This document shows positions 6,841 to 14,610 of a stretch of DNA of 64,000 bases, in pieces (position 1 is the stretch's first letter; every line of letters starts with the position of its first letter). The DNA comes from Azospira restricta. Lineage in GTDB: Bacteria > Pseudomonadota > Gammaproteobacteria > Burkholderiales > Rhodocyclaceae. Location: positions 3,481,501-3,545,500 of the forward strand of contig NZ_CP064781.1 of assembly GCF_016858125.1 (NCBI RefSeq), in the 5' to 3' direction. Position numbers and translations under genes: made by a program. The notes under the pieces were generated by a model that was not told the DNA's origin, did no database searches, and saw only the letters and a list, made by a program, of their open reading frames with translations.

Positions 6841-8220
6841 TCAGGCCCGCTTCAGCGCGAAGGAATTGACGTAGGCGTCGGCCTGCATCGGGTCGAACTC
6901 CTTGCCCATGACCTTGAACCTGGCGTAGCCCTCCTTCGGCGCCGGCATGCCGATCTCGGCCATGCGCTTGCGCGCATCGGTCAGCAGGTAGACGCGCTCG
7001 GCGATCTCCCGGTAATTGACGTCGCCCTTGAGGTAGCCCCAGCGCTTCATCTGGCTGAGGATCCACACCGCCATCGAGTACCACGGGAAGGGGTCGAAGT
7101 CGGCGCGGGTCGGCGCGTTCTGCACGCTGCCCAGGCCGTCGGCGAACTTGCCGGTGAGCACCTGTTCGAGCACCGTCTTCGGCTGGTTCAGGTAGCCCGC
7201 GGGCGACAGCACCTCGGCCATGATCGGGCGGTTCTTCGGGTCGCGGGCCATCTTGGCGGCGGTCAGGATGGCCCGGTAGAGCGCGGCGAAGGTGTTCGGG
7301 TTCTGCTTGACGAAGTCGGCCGGCACGCCGAAGGAGCAGCAGGGGTGGCCGTCCCAGATTTCCTTGGAGAGGATGTGGATGAAGCCGACTTCGTCGAACA
7401 CGGCGCGCTGGTTGAAGGGGTCGGGGCCGAGGTAGCCGTCGAGGTTGCCGGCGCGCAGGTTGGCGACCATCTCCGGCGGCGGCACGACGCGGATCTGGAT
7501 GTCCCGGTCCGGGTCCAGCCCGTGCTCGGCCACGTAGTAGCGCAGCAGGAAGTTGTGCATCGAATACTCGAAGGGCACGGCGAACTTGAATCCCTTCCAC
7601 TGCCGGGGATCGCGCTTGTCCTTGTGCTTGACGTGCAGCGTGATCGCCTGGCCGTTGGTGTTCTGGATGGTGGCGACGTTGAGCGGCATCGGGTTGGAGC
7701 CGATGCCCATGCTCATCGCGATCGGCATCGGGGCGAGCATGTGCGAGGCGTCGTATTCGCGGTTGAGCACCTTGTCGCGGATCAACGCCCAGCCGGCGGT
7801 CTTGATCATCTGCACGTTGAGGCCCTGCTGCCGGTAGAAGCCGAGCGGGTCGGCCATCAGCAGCGGGCTCGCGCAGGTGATGGGAATGAAGCCGATCTTC
7901 AGGTCCTTCTTTTCCAGCGGGCCTTTTTCCTGCGCCATGGCTTCCAGCGCCCCGATCGGGAACAAGCTGGAGAGCGCCGCCAGCGCCGTCGAACGGCCGA
8001 CGGCGCGCAGGAAGCGGCGGCGCTCGCCGTCGTCCGGGAAGACGGCACGCACGATGGCCGATTCGATGGTGCGGCGGTGCAGCGACTCCTCGCCGGCCGC
8101 GACCGGCAGGTCGGCAGCCGCGGCCAGCGCCGCGTCATGCGCGGCCGGCGAGGAATGCTTGCCGCAGGGGCAGCTGCCCAGACGGGTGCCGTCGTGGAAG
8201 GGGTCCTGGAAAGCGGACAT
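6841..8220 (-). CDS. cynA: cyanate/nitrate-type ABC transporter binding protein
   Basis: A 459-residue NrtA/CynA/CmpA-like solute-binding protein. The binding domain starts near residue 105 (KKDLKIGFIPITCASPLLMA) and contains the family's middle part, VPFEYSMHNFLLRYYVAEHGLDP and LGPDPFNQRAV. The export signal is unusual: a Tat-type motif ERRRFLRAVG (residues 66-75) followed by a hydrophobic stretch. About 65 residues come before it, including the possible metal-binding SCPCGKHSS. Such extensions are known in some NrtA relatives. The gene follows the DJ-1-like gene by 36 bases and precedes the permease by 3 bases. Confidence 0.9.
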   Translation of the reverse strand: MSAFQDPFHDGTRLGSCPCGKHSSPAAHDAALAAAADLPVAAGEESLHRRTIESAIVRAVFPDDGERRRFLRAVGRSTALAALSSLFPIGALEAMAQEKGPLEKKDLKIGFIPITCASPLLMADPLGFYRQQGLNVQMIKTAGWALIRDKVLNREYDASHMLAPMPIAMSMGIGSNPMPLNVATIQNTNGQAITLHVKHKDKRDPRQWKGFKFAVPFEYSMHNFLLRYYVAEHGLDPDRDIQIRVVPPPEMVANLRAGNLDGYLGPDPFNQRAVFDEVGFIHILSKEIWDGHPCCSFGVPADFVKQNPNTFAALYRAILTAAKMARDPKNRPIMAEVLSPAGYLNQPKTVLEQVLTGKFADGLGSVQNAPTRADFDPFPWYSMAVWILSQMKRWGYLKGDVNYREIAERVYLLTDARKRMAEIGMPAPKEGYARFKVMGKEFDPMQADAYVNSFALKRA

Positions 8221-8256
8221 GGCGATCTCCTTCTGGAAATGGCGTCAAAGAGGACG

Positions 8257-8922
8257 TCAAAGGGCGGGGTCGTGAAATTCGATGTCGTGCCGGTAGAGCT
8301 CATAGGCACGGTGGTATTCCATGACGCGGGCGACGTCGTCGATGAAGTCCTCGTCGTAGCCGGCGCGGCGCAGCAGGTGGAAGCCCAGCTCCATGCCCGA
8401 GGCGATGCCGCCGGCAGTCACGATGCGCCCGGCATCGACCACGCGGGCGCGGCTGACGCGGCAGGCCGGCGCCATCTCGGCCAGCCGGTCGATCGGCGTC
8501 TTGCCCAGGTGCGAAGCCTCCAGCCGGTCCGGCTCCTTGCGGTTGGTGGCCGGCAGGCCGTCGAGCAGGCCCATGCGGGCATAGATCCACGACCCGGTGC
8601 ACACGCTGGTCAGGAGGCATTCCGGCGGCAGCGCCCGGATGTAGCGGTGCAGGTTGGCGTTGTGCGTCTCCTGCCGCGTGCCGAAGCCGCCGGGAATCAG
8701 GAAGGCGTCCATCGCCGGCCGGTCGGCAAAGCTGTAGCCGGGAACGACGGTCAACCCGGCCTGCGTCTGCACCGGCCGCATCGATTCCGCCACCAGGAAG
8801 GTGTCGAGCTCGGGGTCGAGCCTCCGCGCCACCGAAAACACGCCGGCCGGGGCCGCGTAATCGACGATCTCGGCATCCTTGAAGACGTAGATGCCCAGCC
8901 TGAAACCTGCTTTGCGTGCCAT
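8257..8922 (-). CDS. DJ-1/PfpI-family protein of the cyanate operon
   Basis: A 221-residue protein of the DJ-1/PfpI (glutamine amidotransferase-like) superfamily. The nucleophile elbow is LTSVCTGSWIYA (Cys near residue 108), preceded by the glycine-rich FLIPGGFGTRQE. Relatives include isonitrile hydratase and the N-terminal domain of GlxA regulators. No AraC-type DNA-binding domain is attached, so an enzyme is more likely than a regulator. The start at 8922 is chosen because GGGAGAT precedes it and MARKAGFRLGIYVF is the normal first strand. It is the first gene of the operon leading to cynABD-cynS, which suggests it handles a nitrile-, isonitrile- or cyanate-related compound. That link is inference. 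Confidence 0.75.
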   Translation of the reverse strand: MARKAGFRLGIYVFKDAEIVDYAAPAGVFSVARRLDPELDTFLVAESMRPVQTQAGLTVVPGYSFADRPAMDAFLIPGGFGTRQETHNANLHRYIRALPPECLLTSVCTGSWIYARMGLLDGLPATNRKEPDRLEASHLGKTPIDRLAEMAPACRVSRARVVDAGRIVTAGGIASGMELGFHLLRRAGYDEDFIDDVARVMEYHRAYELYRHDIEFHDPAL

Positions 8923-9037
8923 GCGACGATCTCCCGAAAATGGCCTTGGCGCCTTCGCTCCAGGCGAAGACTGGCCGACGGGAGCCATTCTGGCGACGCG
9001 GGGAAGGCCCCGGTATCGCGACAAGCGTGATTCGCGT

Positions 9038-9053
9038 GTAGTGCGATCACTAC
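9038..9053. promoter_or_regulatory. dyad GTAGTG-N4-CACTAC before the cyanate operon
   Basis: The perfect inverted repeat GTAGTG CGAT CACTAC lies 116 bases upstream of the first gene of the cyanate operon. The 6-4-6 layout suits a dimeric DNA-binding protein. No function is proven. Confidence 0.4.
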
Positions 9054-9143
9054 AAGCTCGGTCGCGGCAAGCCGCGCCGGGCGATCCGGGGGGACGGCCG
9101 GAATCGGCGCCTAGTCAGTCATGTTGCAACGGATGGATAAGGT

Positions 9144-9268
9144 CGTCATTCCGGCGAAAGCGCCCCGCAGGAAGTGCCCTTGGGGTGCCGGAATCCAGAA
9201 ATACCCAACTGGATTCCGGGTCAAGCCCGGAATGACGGCGAGTTACATCAACCGGATTCAGGTTGACC
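9144..9268 (+). repeat. palindromic interspersed repeat, copy B
   Basis: Starts CGTCATTCCGGCGAAAGCG, contains an extra module (GCCCTTGGGGTGCCGGAATCC), then ACTGGATTCCGGGTCAAGCC, CGGAATGACG, and the conserved flank GTTACATCAACC / GGATTCAGGTTGACC. It has the same units as copy A, inverted. It ends a few bases before the response-regulator stop codon. Confidence 0.8.
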
Positions 9269-9273
9269 AACTA

Positions 9274-9912
9274 CTAGTTCGTCAGCCCGTGCCGCGCGGC
9301 GTAGGCGAAGAGGTCGGCCGGGTTGCGCAGGCCGAGCTTGTCGAAGATGCGCGTCCGGTAGGTGGAGATGGTGTTGGCGGAGAGCGTGAGTTGCTGGGCG
9401 ATCCGGGTCACGCTGCAGCCCTGGGCGAGCAGTTGCAGGACCTGGAATTCGCGGTTGGAAAGCGCCTCGTGCGGCGGCTTTTCGCTGCCGGCGTCGCCGC
9501 GCACGTCGTGGGCGAGCAGTTCGGCGACGGCGGGGGTGACGTAGAGGCCGCCGCTCGCCACCTTGGCGATGGCCGCGTAGAGGATGTCCGGGCTGCAGCC
9601 CTTGTTCAGGTAGGCATGGGCGCCGCTGCGGATGGCGCGCAGCGCGAACTGGTTTTCCGGATACACCGAGAGCATGACGACGCCCAGGCGGGGGAATTCG
9701 GCGTGCACGGTCTTCAGCACGTCCAGCCCGTCGCGCTCGCCGAGGGCGATGTCGAGCAGCACGACGTCGATGGGCGTGGTGCGCAGCGAGCGCAGCGCCG
9801 ACGGCCCGTCTTCGGCTTCGGCGATGTCGCCGATGGCCGGGTTTTCGGACAGGATCTGCCGCAGGCCGCGGCGGATGATCATGTGGTCGTCGACGATCAG
9901 GATGCGCGTCAT
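9274..9912 (-). CDS. NarL/FixJ-family response regulator
   Basis: A 212-residue two-component response regulator. The receiver domain spans residues 1-120, with acidic residues DD8-9, phospho-acceptor Asp54 (DVVLLDIAL) and the conserved Lys in YLNKGCSP. The LuxR-type helix-turn-helix is at about 147-205 (LSNREFQVLQLLAQGCSVTRIAQQLTLS...). It would bind DNA as a dimer when phosphorylated. Its start codon overlaps the stop of the kinase gene by 4 bases (ATGA), so the pair is translationally coupled. Its position between the cyanate and urea-transport operons, and the 16-bp dyads upstream of urtA, urtB and ureD, make nitrogen-compound genes the likely targets; this is inference. Confidence 0.93.
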   Translation of the reverse strand: MTRILIVDDHMIIRRGLRQILSENPAIGDIAEAEDGPSALRSLRTTPIDVVLLDIALGERDGLDVLKTVHAEFPRLGVVMLSVYPENQFALRAIRSGAHAYLNKGCSPDILYAAIAKVASGGLYVTPAVAELLAHDVRGDAGSEKPPHEALSNREFQVLQLLAQGCSVTRIAQQLTLSANTISTYRTRIFDKLGLRNPADLFAYAARHGLTN

Positions 9913-11084
9913 GCGGTCTCTCCGGCGAGCACGCCCGGCAGGCGCAGCACGACGGCGGTGCCGTCGCCGGGGGCGCTGACGATGTCCAGCGTGCCGCCCA
10001 GCGCCAGCGCGCGCTCGCGCATGCCGAGCAGGCCGAAGGAAGTGGGCTGCGGCGGCACGCGCATGCCCTGGCCGTCGTCGGCGATGCGCAGCACGAGGTC
10101 GCGGCCTTCGGCGGCGGCGTCGAGCTGCACGCCGGTGGCGCGGGCGTGGCGGGAGACGTTGGTCAGCACTTCCTGGACGATGCGGTAGAGGGCGATTTCG
10201 GCGTCGCGCCCGAGGCGGCAGCCTTCGATGGCGGGCGGGCAGACCAGGCGGCAGGCGAGGCCGCTGCGCCGCTGGAACTCCTGCAGCAGGGTTTCCAGCG
10301 CCGGCCACAGACCGAGGTGGTCGAGGACGCCGGGCCGCAGGTCGTTGAGGATGCGGCGCAGCGACTGCATCGCCTGGCCGCCGATGTCGAGCATGCCGTC
10401 GAGCTTCCCGGCCAGCGTTTCGTCGCCGGCCAGGCGCCGGCGGAGCCAGTTCATGTCGAGCTGCAGCGCGGTCAGCGCGGCGCCGAGATCGTCATGGACG
10501 TCGCGGGCGATGTGGCGGCGCTCCTCTTCGCGCACGGTGTTGAGGTGGGCGGAGAGCCGGCGCAGCGCTTCGTGCGACTGGCGCAGGTGGTCGTGGGCGG
10601 CGGTGAGTTCGGCAGTGCGCTCGCGCACGCGGCGTTCGAGCGTGTCGTGCGCCTCGCGCAGCAGGGCCTCGGTGCGCTTGCGCCCGGTGATGTCGTTGAA
10701 GGTGACCACCGCGCCGACCACCGCCTCGCCGTCACGGATCGGGTAGGAGGCGTATTCGGCGGGGAAGCTGGAGCCGTCGCGCCGCCACAGCACTTCGTCG
10801 TCCACGCGCACGCCCCGGCCTTCGACAAAGGCCCTGTAGATGCGGCATTCGTGCACCGGCATCAGGGTCGCGTCGGCGTGCGAGTGGTGGATCAGGTAGT
10901 GCATCGAGCGGCCGAGCACTTCGTCCGGCGTGTAGCCGAGCATCGCCGCGCCGGCCTCGTTGATGAAGATGCAGCGCCCCTTGAGATCGACACCGTAGAT
11001 GCCCTCGCCGGTGGATTCGAGGATCATCTCCAGCTGCCGGCGCCAGGCAGCGTGGTGCGACAGATTGTGCAGGTTGGCGAACAT
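9909..11084 (-). CDS. PAS-domain sensor histidine kinase (HPK7/NarX class)
   Basis: A 391-residue sensor kinase partner of the response regulator. The PAS domain is at about 16-132 (LESTGEGIYGVDLKGRCIFINEAG...VVTFNDITGRKR), followed by a coiled coil at 135-185. The dimerisation/phospho-acceptor motif EEERRHIARDVHDDLGAAL gives His198, and the HATPase region carries the N box EVLTNVSRHA and G boxes DDGQGM and SFGLLGMRER. No membrane segment is seen, so it is a cytoplasmic sensor reading an internal signal. The ATG at 11084 is chosen because it directly precedes the PAS linker; upstream in-frame codons run into the urtA promoter. It is divergent from urtA with a 389-base gap. Confidence 0.9.
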   Translation of the reverse strand: MFANLHNLSHHAAWRRQLEMILESTGEGIYGVDLKGRCIFINEAGAAMLGYTPDEVLGRSMHYLIHHSHADATLMPVHECRIYRAFVEGRGVRVDDEVLWRRDGSSFPAEYASYPIRDGEAVVGAVVTFNDITGRKRTEALLREAHDTLERRVRERTAELTAAHDHLRQSHEALRRLSAHLNTVREEERRHIARDVHDDLGAALTALQLDMNWLRRRLAGDETLAGKLDGMLDIGGQAMQSLRRILNDLRPGVLDHLGLWPALETLLQEFQRRSGLACRLVCPPAIEGCRLGRDAEIALYRIVQEVLTNVSRHARATGVQLDAAAEGRDLVLRIADDGQGMRVPPQPTSFGLLGMRERALALGGTLDIVSAPGDGTAVVLRLPGVLAGETA

Positions 11085-11473
11085 GGCAGCGGAAACGGGG
11101 GACGACAACAGCAAGCAACCGCAATGCCATGGATCCCCGCAGCGTCGTTCCCGGCTTCTCCCGCCTTGCCGCGACAGGCCCTTGCCCCGAAAGCGCGCCG
11201 CAAGCGGCCGGCACCGCGCTGGTGCATCGCGGGACGCGACGAACGATAGTGGGGCGACGAGAAACGGTAATGCGCTCCCGGATATCCGCCCGCAGCCGGC
11301 ACCAGGCGTTTTCCGGAAGCGGGAGCGAGAACGCCGCGCCGCCTCGGCGATTCCCCCGGCGCGCCCGCTCCCCGTCCTACGCAATCTGACGTATTTCTCC
11401 CACCCCGCCCGCTCCTTAATCTGGCACCGCACTGCACAAGGCAGACCGGACCACCCAACCCCAAGGAGCTTCC
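11085..11473. other. divergent promoter region, sensor kinase / urtA
   Basis: 389 bases between the start of the kinase gene (minus) and urtA (plus). It holds both promoters and the 16-bp dyad at 11378-11393. AAGGAG at about 11462 is the urtA ribosome binding site. Nothing else stands out. Confidence 0.6.
11378..11393. promoter_or_regulatory. 16-bp operator-like dyad before urtA
   Basis: TACGCAATCTGACGTA, an inverted repeat (TACGC/ACGTA arms) 80 bases before urtA. The same layout recurs before urtB (12894-12909) and ureD (22705-22720) and nowhere else that I noticed. It is a likely binding site of a shared regulator. Confidence 0.65.
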
Positions 11474-12736
11474 ATGAGCACACGTCGCACCTTCATCAAG
11501 GCCACCGTAGTCTCCGCCGCGCTCGCCGCCATCGGCCTGCCGGCCATGGCCGCCGACACCATCAAGGTCGGCATCCTGCACTCCCTCTCCGGCACGATGG
11601 CGATCTCCGAGACGGCGCTGAAGGAAACGGCGCTGATGGCGATCGAGGAGATCAACAAGTCCGGCGGCGTGCTCGGCAAGAAGCTGGAGCCGGTCGTCGT
11701 CGACCCGGCCTCGAACTGGCCGCTGTTCGCCGAGAAGGCCCGCCAGCTGCTGACCAAGGACAAGGTCGCCGTCACCTTCGGCTGCTGGACCTCGGTCTCG
11801 CGCAAGTCGGTGCTGCCGGTCTACAAGGAGCTGAACGGCCTGCTCTTCTACCCGGTGCAGTACGAGGGCGAGGAGCTGGAGAAGAACGTGTTCTACACCG
11901 GCGCCGCACCCAACCAACAGGCGATCCCGGCCGTCGAATACCTGATGTCGAAGGACGGCGGCGAGGCCAGGCGCTTCGTGCTGCTCGGCACCGACTACGT
12001 CTATCCGCGCACGACCAACAAGATCCTGCGCGCCTTCCTCAAGTCGAAGGGCGTCGCCGAGGCCGACATCCTGGAGGAATACACGCCGTTCGGTCACAGC
12101 GACTACCAGACCATCATCGCCAAGATCAAGAAGTTCGCGTCCGAGGGCAAGAAGACCGCCGTCGTCTCGACCATCAACGGTGACTCGAACGTGCCGTTCT
12201 ACAAGGAACTGGGCAACGCCGGCCTGAAGGCCACCGACGTGCCGGTCGTCGCCTTCTCGGTCGGCGAGGAGGAGCTGCGCGGCGTCGACACCAAGCCGCT
12301 GGTCGGCCACCTGGCTTCGTGGAACTACTTCATGTCGCTGAAGAACCCCGAGAACGACAAGTTCGTGAAGCTGTACAAGGACTGGGCGAAGAAGAGCAAG
12401 CTGCCGAACGCCGACAAGGTCGTGACCAACGACCCGATGGAAGCCACCTACGTCGGCATCCACATGTGGAAGCAGGCGGTCGAGAAGGCGAAGAGCACGG
12501 ACGTCGACAAGGTCATCGCGGCGATGGGCGGCCAGACCTTCAAGGCGCCGTCGGGCTTCACGGTGAAGATGGACGAGAAGAACCACCACCTGCACAAGCC
12601 GGTGTTCATCGGCGAGGTGAAGGCGGACGGCCAGTTCAACGTGGTGTGGAAGACCCCCGGCCCGGTCAAGGCCGCGCCGTGGAGCCCGTACATCGCCGGC
12701 AACGACAAGAAGAAGGACGAGCCGGAAGGCAAGTAA
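11474..12736 (+). CDS. urtA: urea ABC transporter substrate-binding protein
   Basis: The 420-residue periplasmic urea-binding protein of the UrtABCDE high-affinity importer. It begins with a Tat-type signal (TRRTFIK followed by a hydrophobic stretch to AMAADT). The mature part is a Leu/Ile/Val-type binding fold with the UrtA hallmarks KVGILHSLSGTMAISE, FGCWTSVSRKSVLPV, LLFYPVQYEGEE and NDPMEATYVGIHMWKQAVEKA. Length fits the family. A strong terminator follows within 25 bases, so much of the transcript ends here; this fits the usual excess of binding protein over the membrane parts encoded downstream. Confidence 0.97.
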   Translation: MSTRRTFIKATVVSAALAAIGLPAMAADTIKVGILHSLSGTMAISETALKETALMAIEEINKSGGVLGKKLEPVVVDPASNWPLFAEKARQLLTKDKVAVTFGCWTSVSRKSVLPVYKELNGLLFYPVQYEGEELEKNVFYTGAAPNQQAIPAVEYLMSKDGGEARRFVLLGTDYVYPRTTNKILRAFLKSKGVAEADILEEYTPFGHSDYQTIIAKIKKFASEGKKTAVVSTINGDSNVPFYKELGNAGLKATDVPVVAFSVGEEELRGVDTKPLVGHLASWNYFMSLKNPENDKFVKLYKDWAKKSKLPNADKVVTNDPMEATYVGIHMWKQAVEKAKSTDVDKVIAAMGGQTFKAPSGFTVKMDEKNHHLHKPVFIGEVKADGQFNVVWKTPGPVKAAPWSPYIAGNDKKKDEPEGK

Positions 12737-12758
12737 GCCGCGCCGGCAGCACGCGGAC

Positions 12759-12784
12759 GGACGGGGCTGCGGCCCCGTTTTTCT
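12759..12784 (+). terminator. intrinsic terminator after urtA
   Basis: Perfect 7-bp stem ACGGGGC / GCCCCGT with loop TGCG, followed directly by TTTTTCTT. It separates urtA from urtBCDE. Confidence 0.85.
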
Positions 12785-12789
12785 TGCCT

Positions 12790-12886
12790 CGTCATTCCGG
12801 CGAAAGCCGGAATCCAGAAGTACGCCACTGGATTCCGGGTCAAGCCCGGAATGACGGGGGGTTACATCAAGCGGATTCAGGTTGAC
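12790..12886 (+). repeat. palindromic interspersed repeat, copy C
   Basis: CGTCATTCCGGCGAAAGCC then GGAATCCAGAAG, ACTGGATTCCGGGTCAAGCC and the flank GTTACATCAAGCGGATTCAG / GTTGAC. It is the shortest, cleanest copy. It ends 7 bases before the operator-like dyad of urtB. Confidence 0.85.
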
Positions 12887-12893
12887 TCACTAC

Positions 12894-12909
12894 TACGCAA
12901 TTCAGCGTA
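12894..12909. promoter_or_regulatory. 16-bp operator-like dyad before urtB
   Basis: TACGCAATTCAGCGTA, with perfect TACGC/GCGTA arms, 98 bases before urtB. It matches the site before urtA in the first eight bases and in the CGTA end. It fits urtBCDE having its own promoter after the urtA terminator. Confidence 0.65.
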
Positions 12910-13007
12910 TTGGTCGCCCGCCGCGGCCTCCGTATTCTGGATTCTGAATTCTGAGGTCTGAATTCCCGACCTGCCGCCCCCGAACCCGGACCGACGCCCC
13001 CGACGCC

Positions 13008-14600
13008 ATGACCCGACGATTCCGTTCCCTGCTGACCGCGCTGGCCCTCGCTGCCGGCAGCGCGCTCGCCGCCCCCGACCCCGCCGTGGTCAAGCAGCTC
13101 GCCGACGACGACAACACGCGCAAGATCGAGGCGATCCGCCAGCTGACGCAGAGCGCCGAACCGGCGGCCCGGCGCCTGCTGCAGGCGATGGCCGAGGACC
13201 GCCTGGTGCTGGCCGGCGGCCGGCTGCTGATCGTCGACGACGGGCAGGCGAGCGACGCCGCCAGCGGCGCGCCGGCCGCGCTGCCAAACACTCCGGCCAG
13301 CCCGGAACCGATCACCATCAACAACCGCGTGCGCGGCGAGCTGGCCTCGGCCATCGCCGCGCTCGACCTCTTCGCCGCCGAGCGCAGCGTGCGCCTGGAG
13401 GCCGCGCGCAGGCTGCAGAGCAAGGCCGGCGCGGAGCTGGCGCCGCTGCTGACGCGGGCGCTGGCCGGCGAGCTGGACGCGGAAATCCGTGCGCTGCTGT
13501 CCGTCGCCAAGGCCCAGGCCGACCTCGCCAGCCGGGATCCGGCGGTGCGCCGCGGCGCCGTGCTGCTGCTCGGCGACACCGCGTCGCCGGCGGCGCGGGC
13601 GCTGCTGCTGCCGCTCACCGAGCAGGCCAACGAGCCGGACAACCGCGTGCGCTACGCGGCGATCAGCGCGGTGAAGGCGATCGACAAGCGCCTCGCGAAC
13701 GCCGAGAACCTCGGCCGCATCTTCACCGGGCTGTCGCTCGGCAGCATCCTGCTGCTGGCCGCGCTCGGGCTGGCCATCACCTACGGCGTGATGGGCGTGA
13801 TCAACATGGCGCACGGCGAGCTGCTGATGGTCGGCGCCTATTCGGCCTACGCCGTGCAGTCGCTGTTCCGCAGCCACCTGCCGGACTACATCGACTGGTA
13901 CCTGCCGGCGGCGATCCCGCTCGCCTTCTTCGCCGCCGCCGCCGTCGGCGTGCTGATGGAGCGCACGGTGATCCGCTGGCTCTACGGGCGCACGCTGGAG
14001 ACGCTGCTCGCCACCTGGGGCCTGTCGCTGATCCTGATCCAGGCGGCGCGCGTGCTCTTCGGCGCGCAGAACGTCGAGCTCGCGAACCCGAGCTGGATGT
14101 CCGGCGGCGTCGAGCTGATGCCGAACCTGGTGCTGCCGTGGAACCGCATCGTCATCATCGGCTTCGCGCTGTTCGTGCTCTTCCTCGTCTGGGTGCTGAT
14201 GAACCGCACGCGGCTCGGCATGTTCGTCCGCGCGGTGACGCAGAACCGCGCGATGGCCGGCTGCGTCGGCGTGCCCACGGCGCGCATCGACACGCTGGCC
14301 TTCGCGCTCGGCGCCGGCATCGCCGGGCTGGGCGGCGTGGCGCTGTCGCAGATCTCGAACGTCGGGCCGGACATGGGCCAGGGCTACATCGTCGATTCGT
14401 TCATGGTGGTCGTCGTCGGCGGCGTCGGCCAGCTCGCCGGCGCCGTGTGGGCGGCGCTCGGGCTGGGCATCTTCTCCAAGCTGCTCGAAGGCTGGGCGGG
14501 CGCGGTGGTCGCCAAGATCGCCATCCTCGTCTGCATCATCATCTTCATCCAGAAGCGTCCGCAGGGCATCTTCGCCCTGAAGGGCCGCTTCGTCGACTGA
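13008..14600 (+). CDS. urtB: urea ABC transporter permease UrtB
   Basis: A 530-residue protein. It has a signal peptide (FRSLLTALALAAGSALAAP), an extracytoplasmic helical N-terminal domain of about 210 residues, then a LivH-type permease domain from about residue 240 (LGSILLLAALGLAITYGVMGVINMAHGELLMVGAY). That long N-terminal domain is characteristic of UrtB. Conserved blocks are TLLATWGLSLILIQAARVLFG, TQNRAMAGCVGVPTARID and VDSFMVVVVGGVGQLAG. It forms the channel with UrtC and is followed by urtC after 10 bases. Confidence 0.97.
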   Translation: MTRRFRSLLTALALAAGSALAAPDPAVVKQLADDDNTRKIEAIRQLTQSAEPAARRLLQAMAEDRLVLAGGRLLIVDDGQASDAASGAPAALPNTPASPEPITINNRVRGELASAIAALDLFAAERSVRLEAARRLQSKAGAELAPLLTRALAGELDAEIRALLSVAKAQADLASRDPAVRRGAVLLLGDTASPAARALLLPLTEQANEPDNRVRYAAISAVKAIDKRLANAENLGRIFTGLSLGSILLLAALGLAITYGVMGVINMAHGELLMVGAYSAYAVQSLFRSHLPDYIDWYLPAAIPLAFFAAAAVGVLMERTVIRWLYGRTLETLLATWGLSLILIQAARVLFGAQNVELANPSWMSGGVELMPNLVLPWNRIVIIGFALFVLFLVWVLMNRTRLGMFVRAVTQNRAMAGCVGVPTARIDTLAFALGAGIAGLGGVALSQISNVGPDMGQGYIVDSFMVVVVGGVGQLAGAVWAALGLGIFSKLLEGWAGAVVAKIAILVCIIIFIQKRPQGIFALKGRFVD

Positions 14601-14610
14601 GGCTTGCACC

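Larger units (their letters stand above)
8923..9273. other. intergenic region: cyanate-operon promoter side and repeat
   Basis: 351 bases between the cyanate operon and the response-regulator stop codon. Both flanking genes are on the minus strand, so this holds the promoter of the cyanate operon. I see a dyad at 9038-9053 and repeat copy B at 9144-9268. No convincing sigma-70 hexamers were found. Confidence 0.5.

Noticed and set aside
6022-9030. Very long plus-strand open frame (about 1000 codons) opposite the cyanate transporter genes
   Set aside because: Shadow of GC-rich codons of recognised genes on the other strand; composition is Arg/Asp/Gly/Val noise with no domain.
11420-11436. Possible sigma-54 promoter CTGGCACCGCACTGCAC before urtA
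   Set aside because: Spacing between GG and GC is one base short of the required 10, so it does not fit sigma-54 rules.
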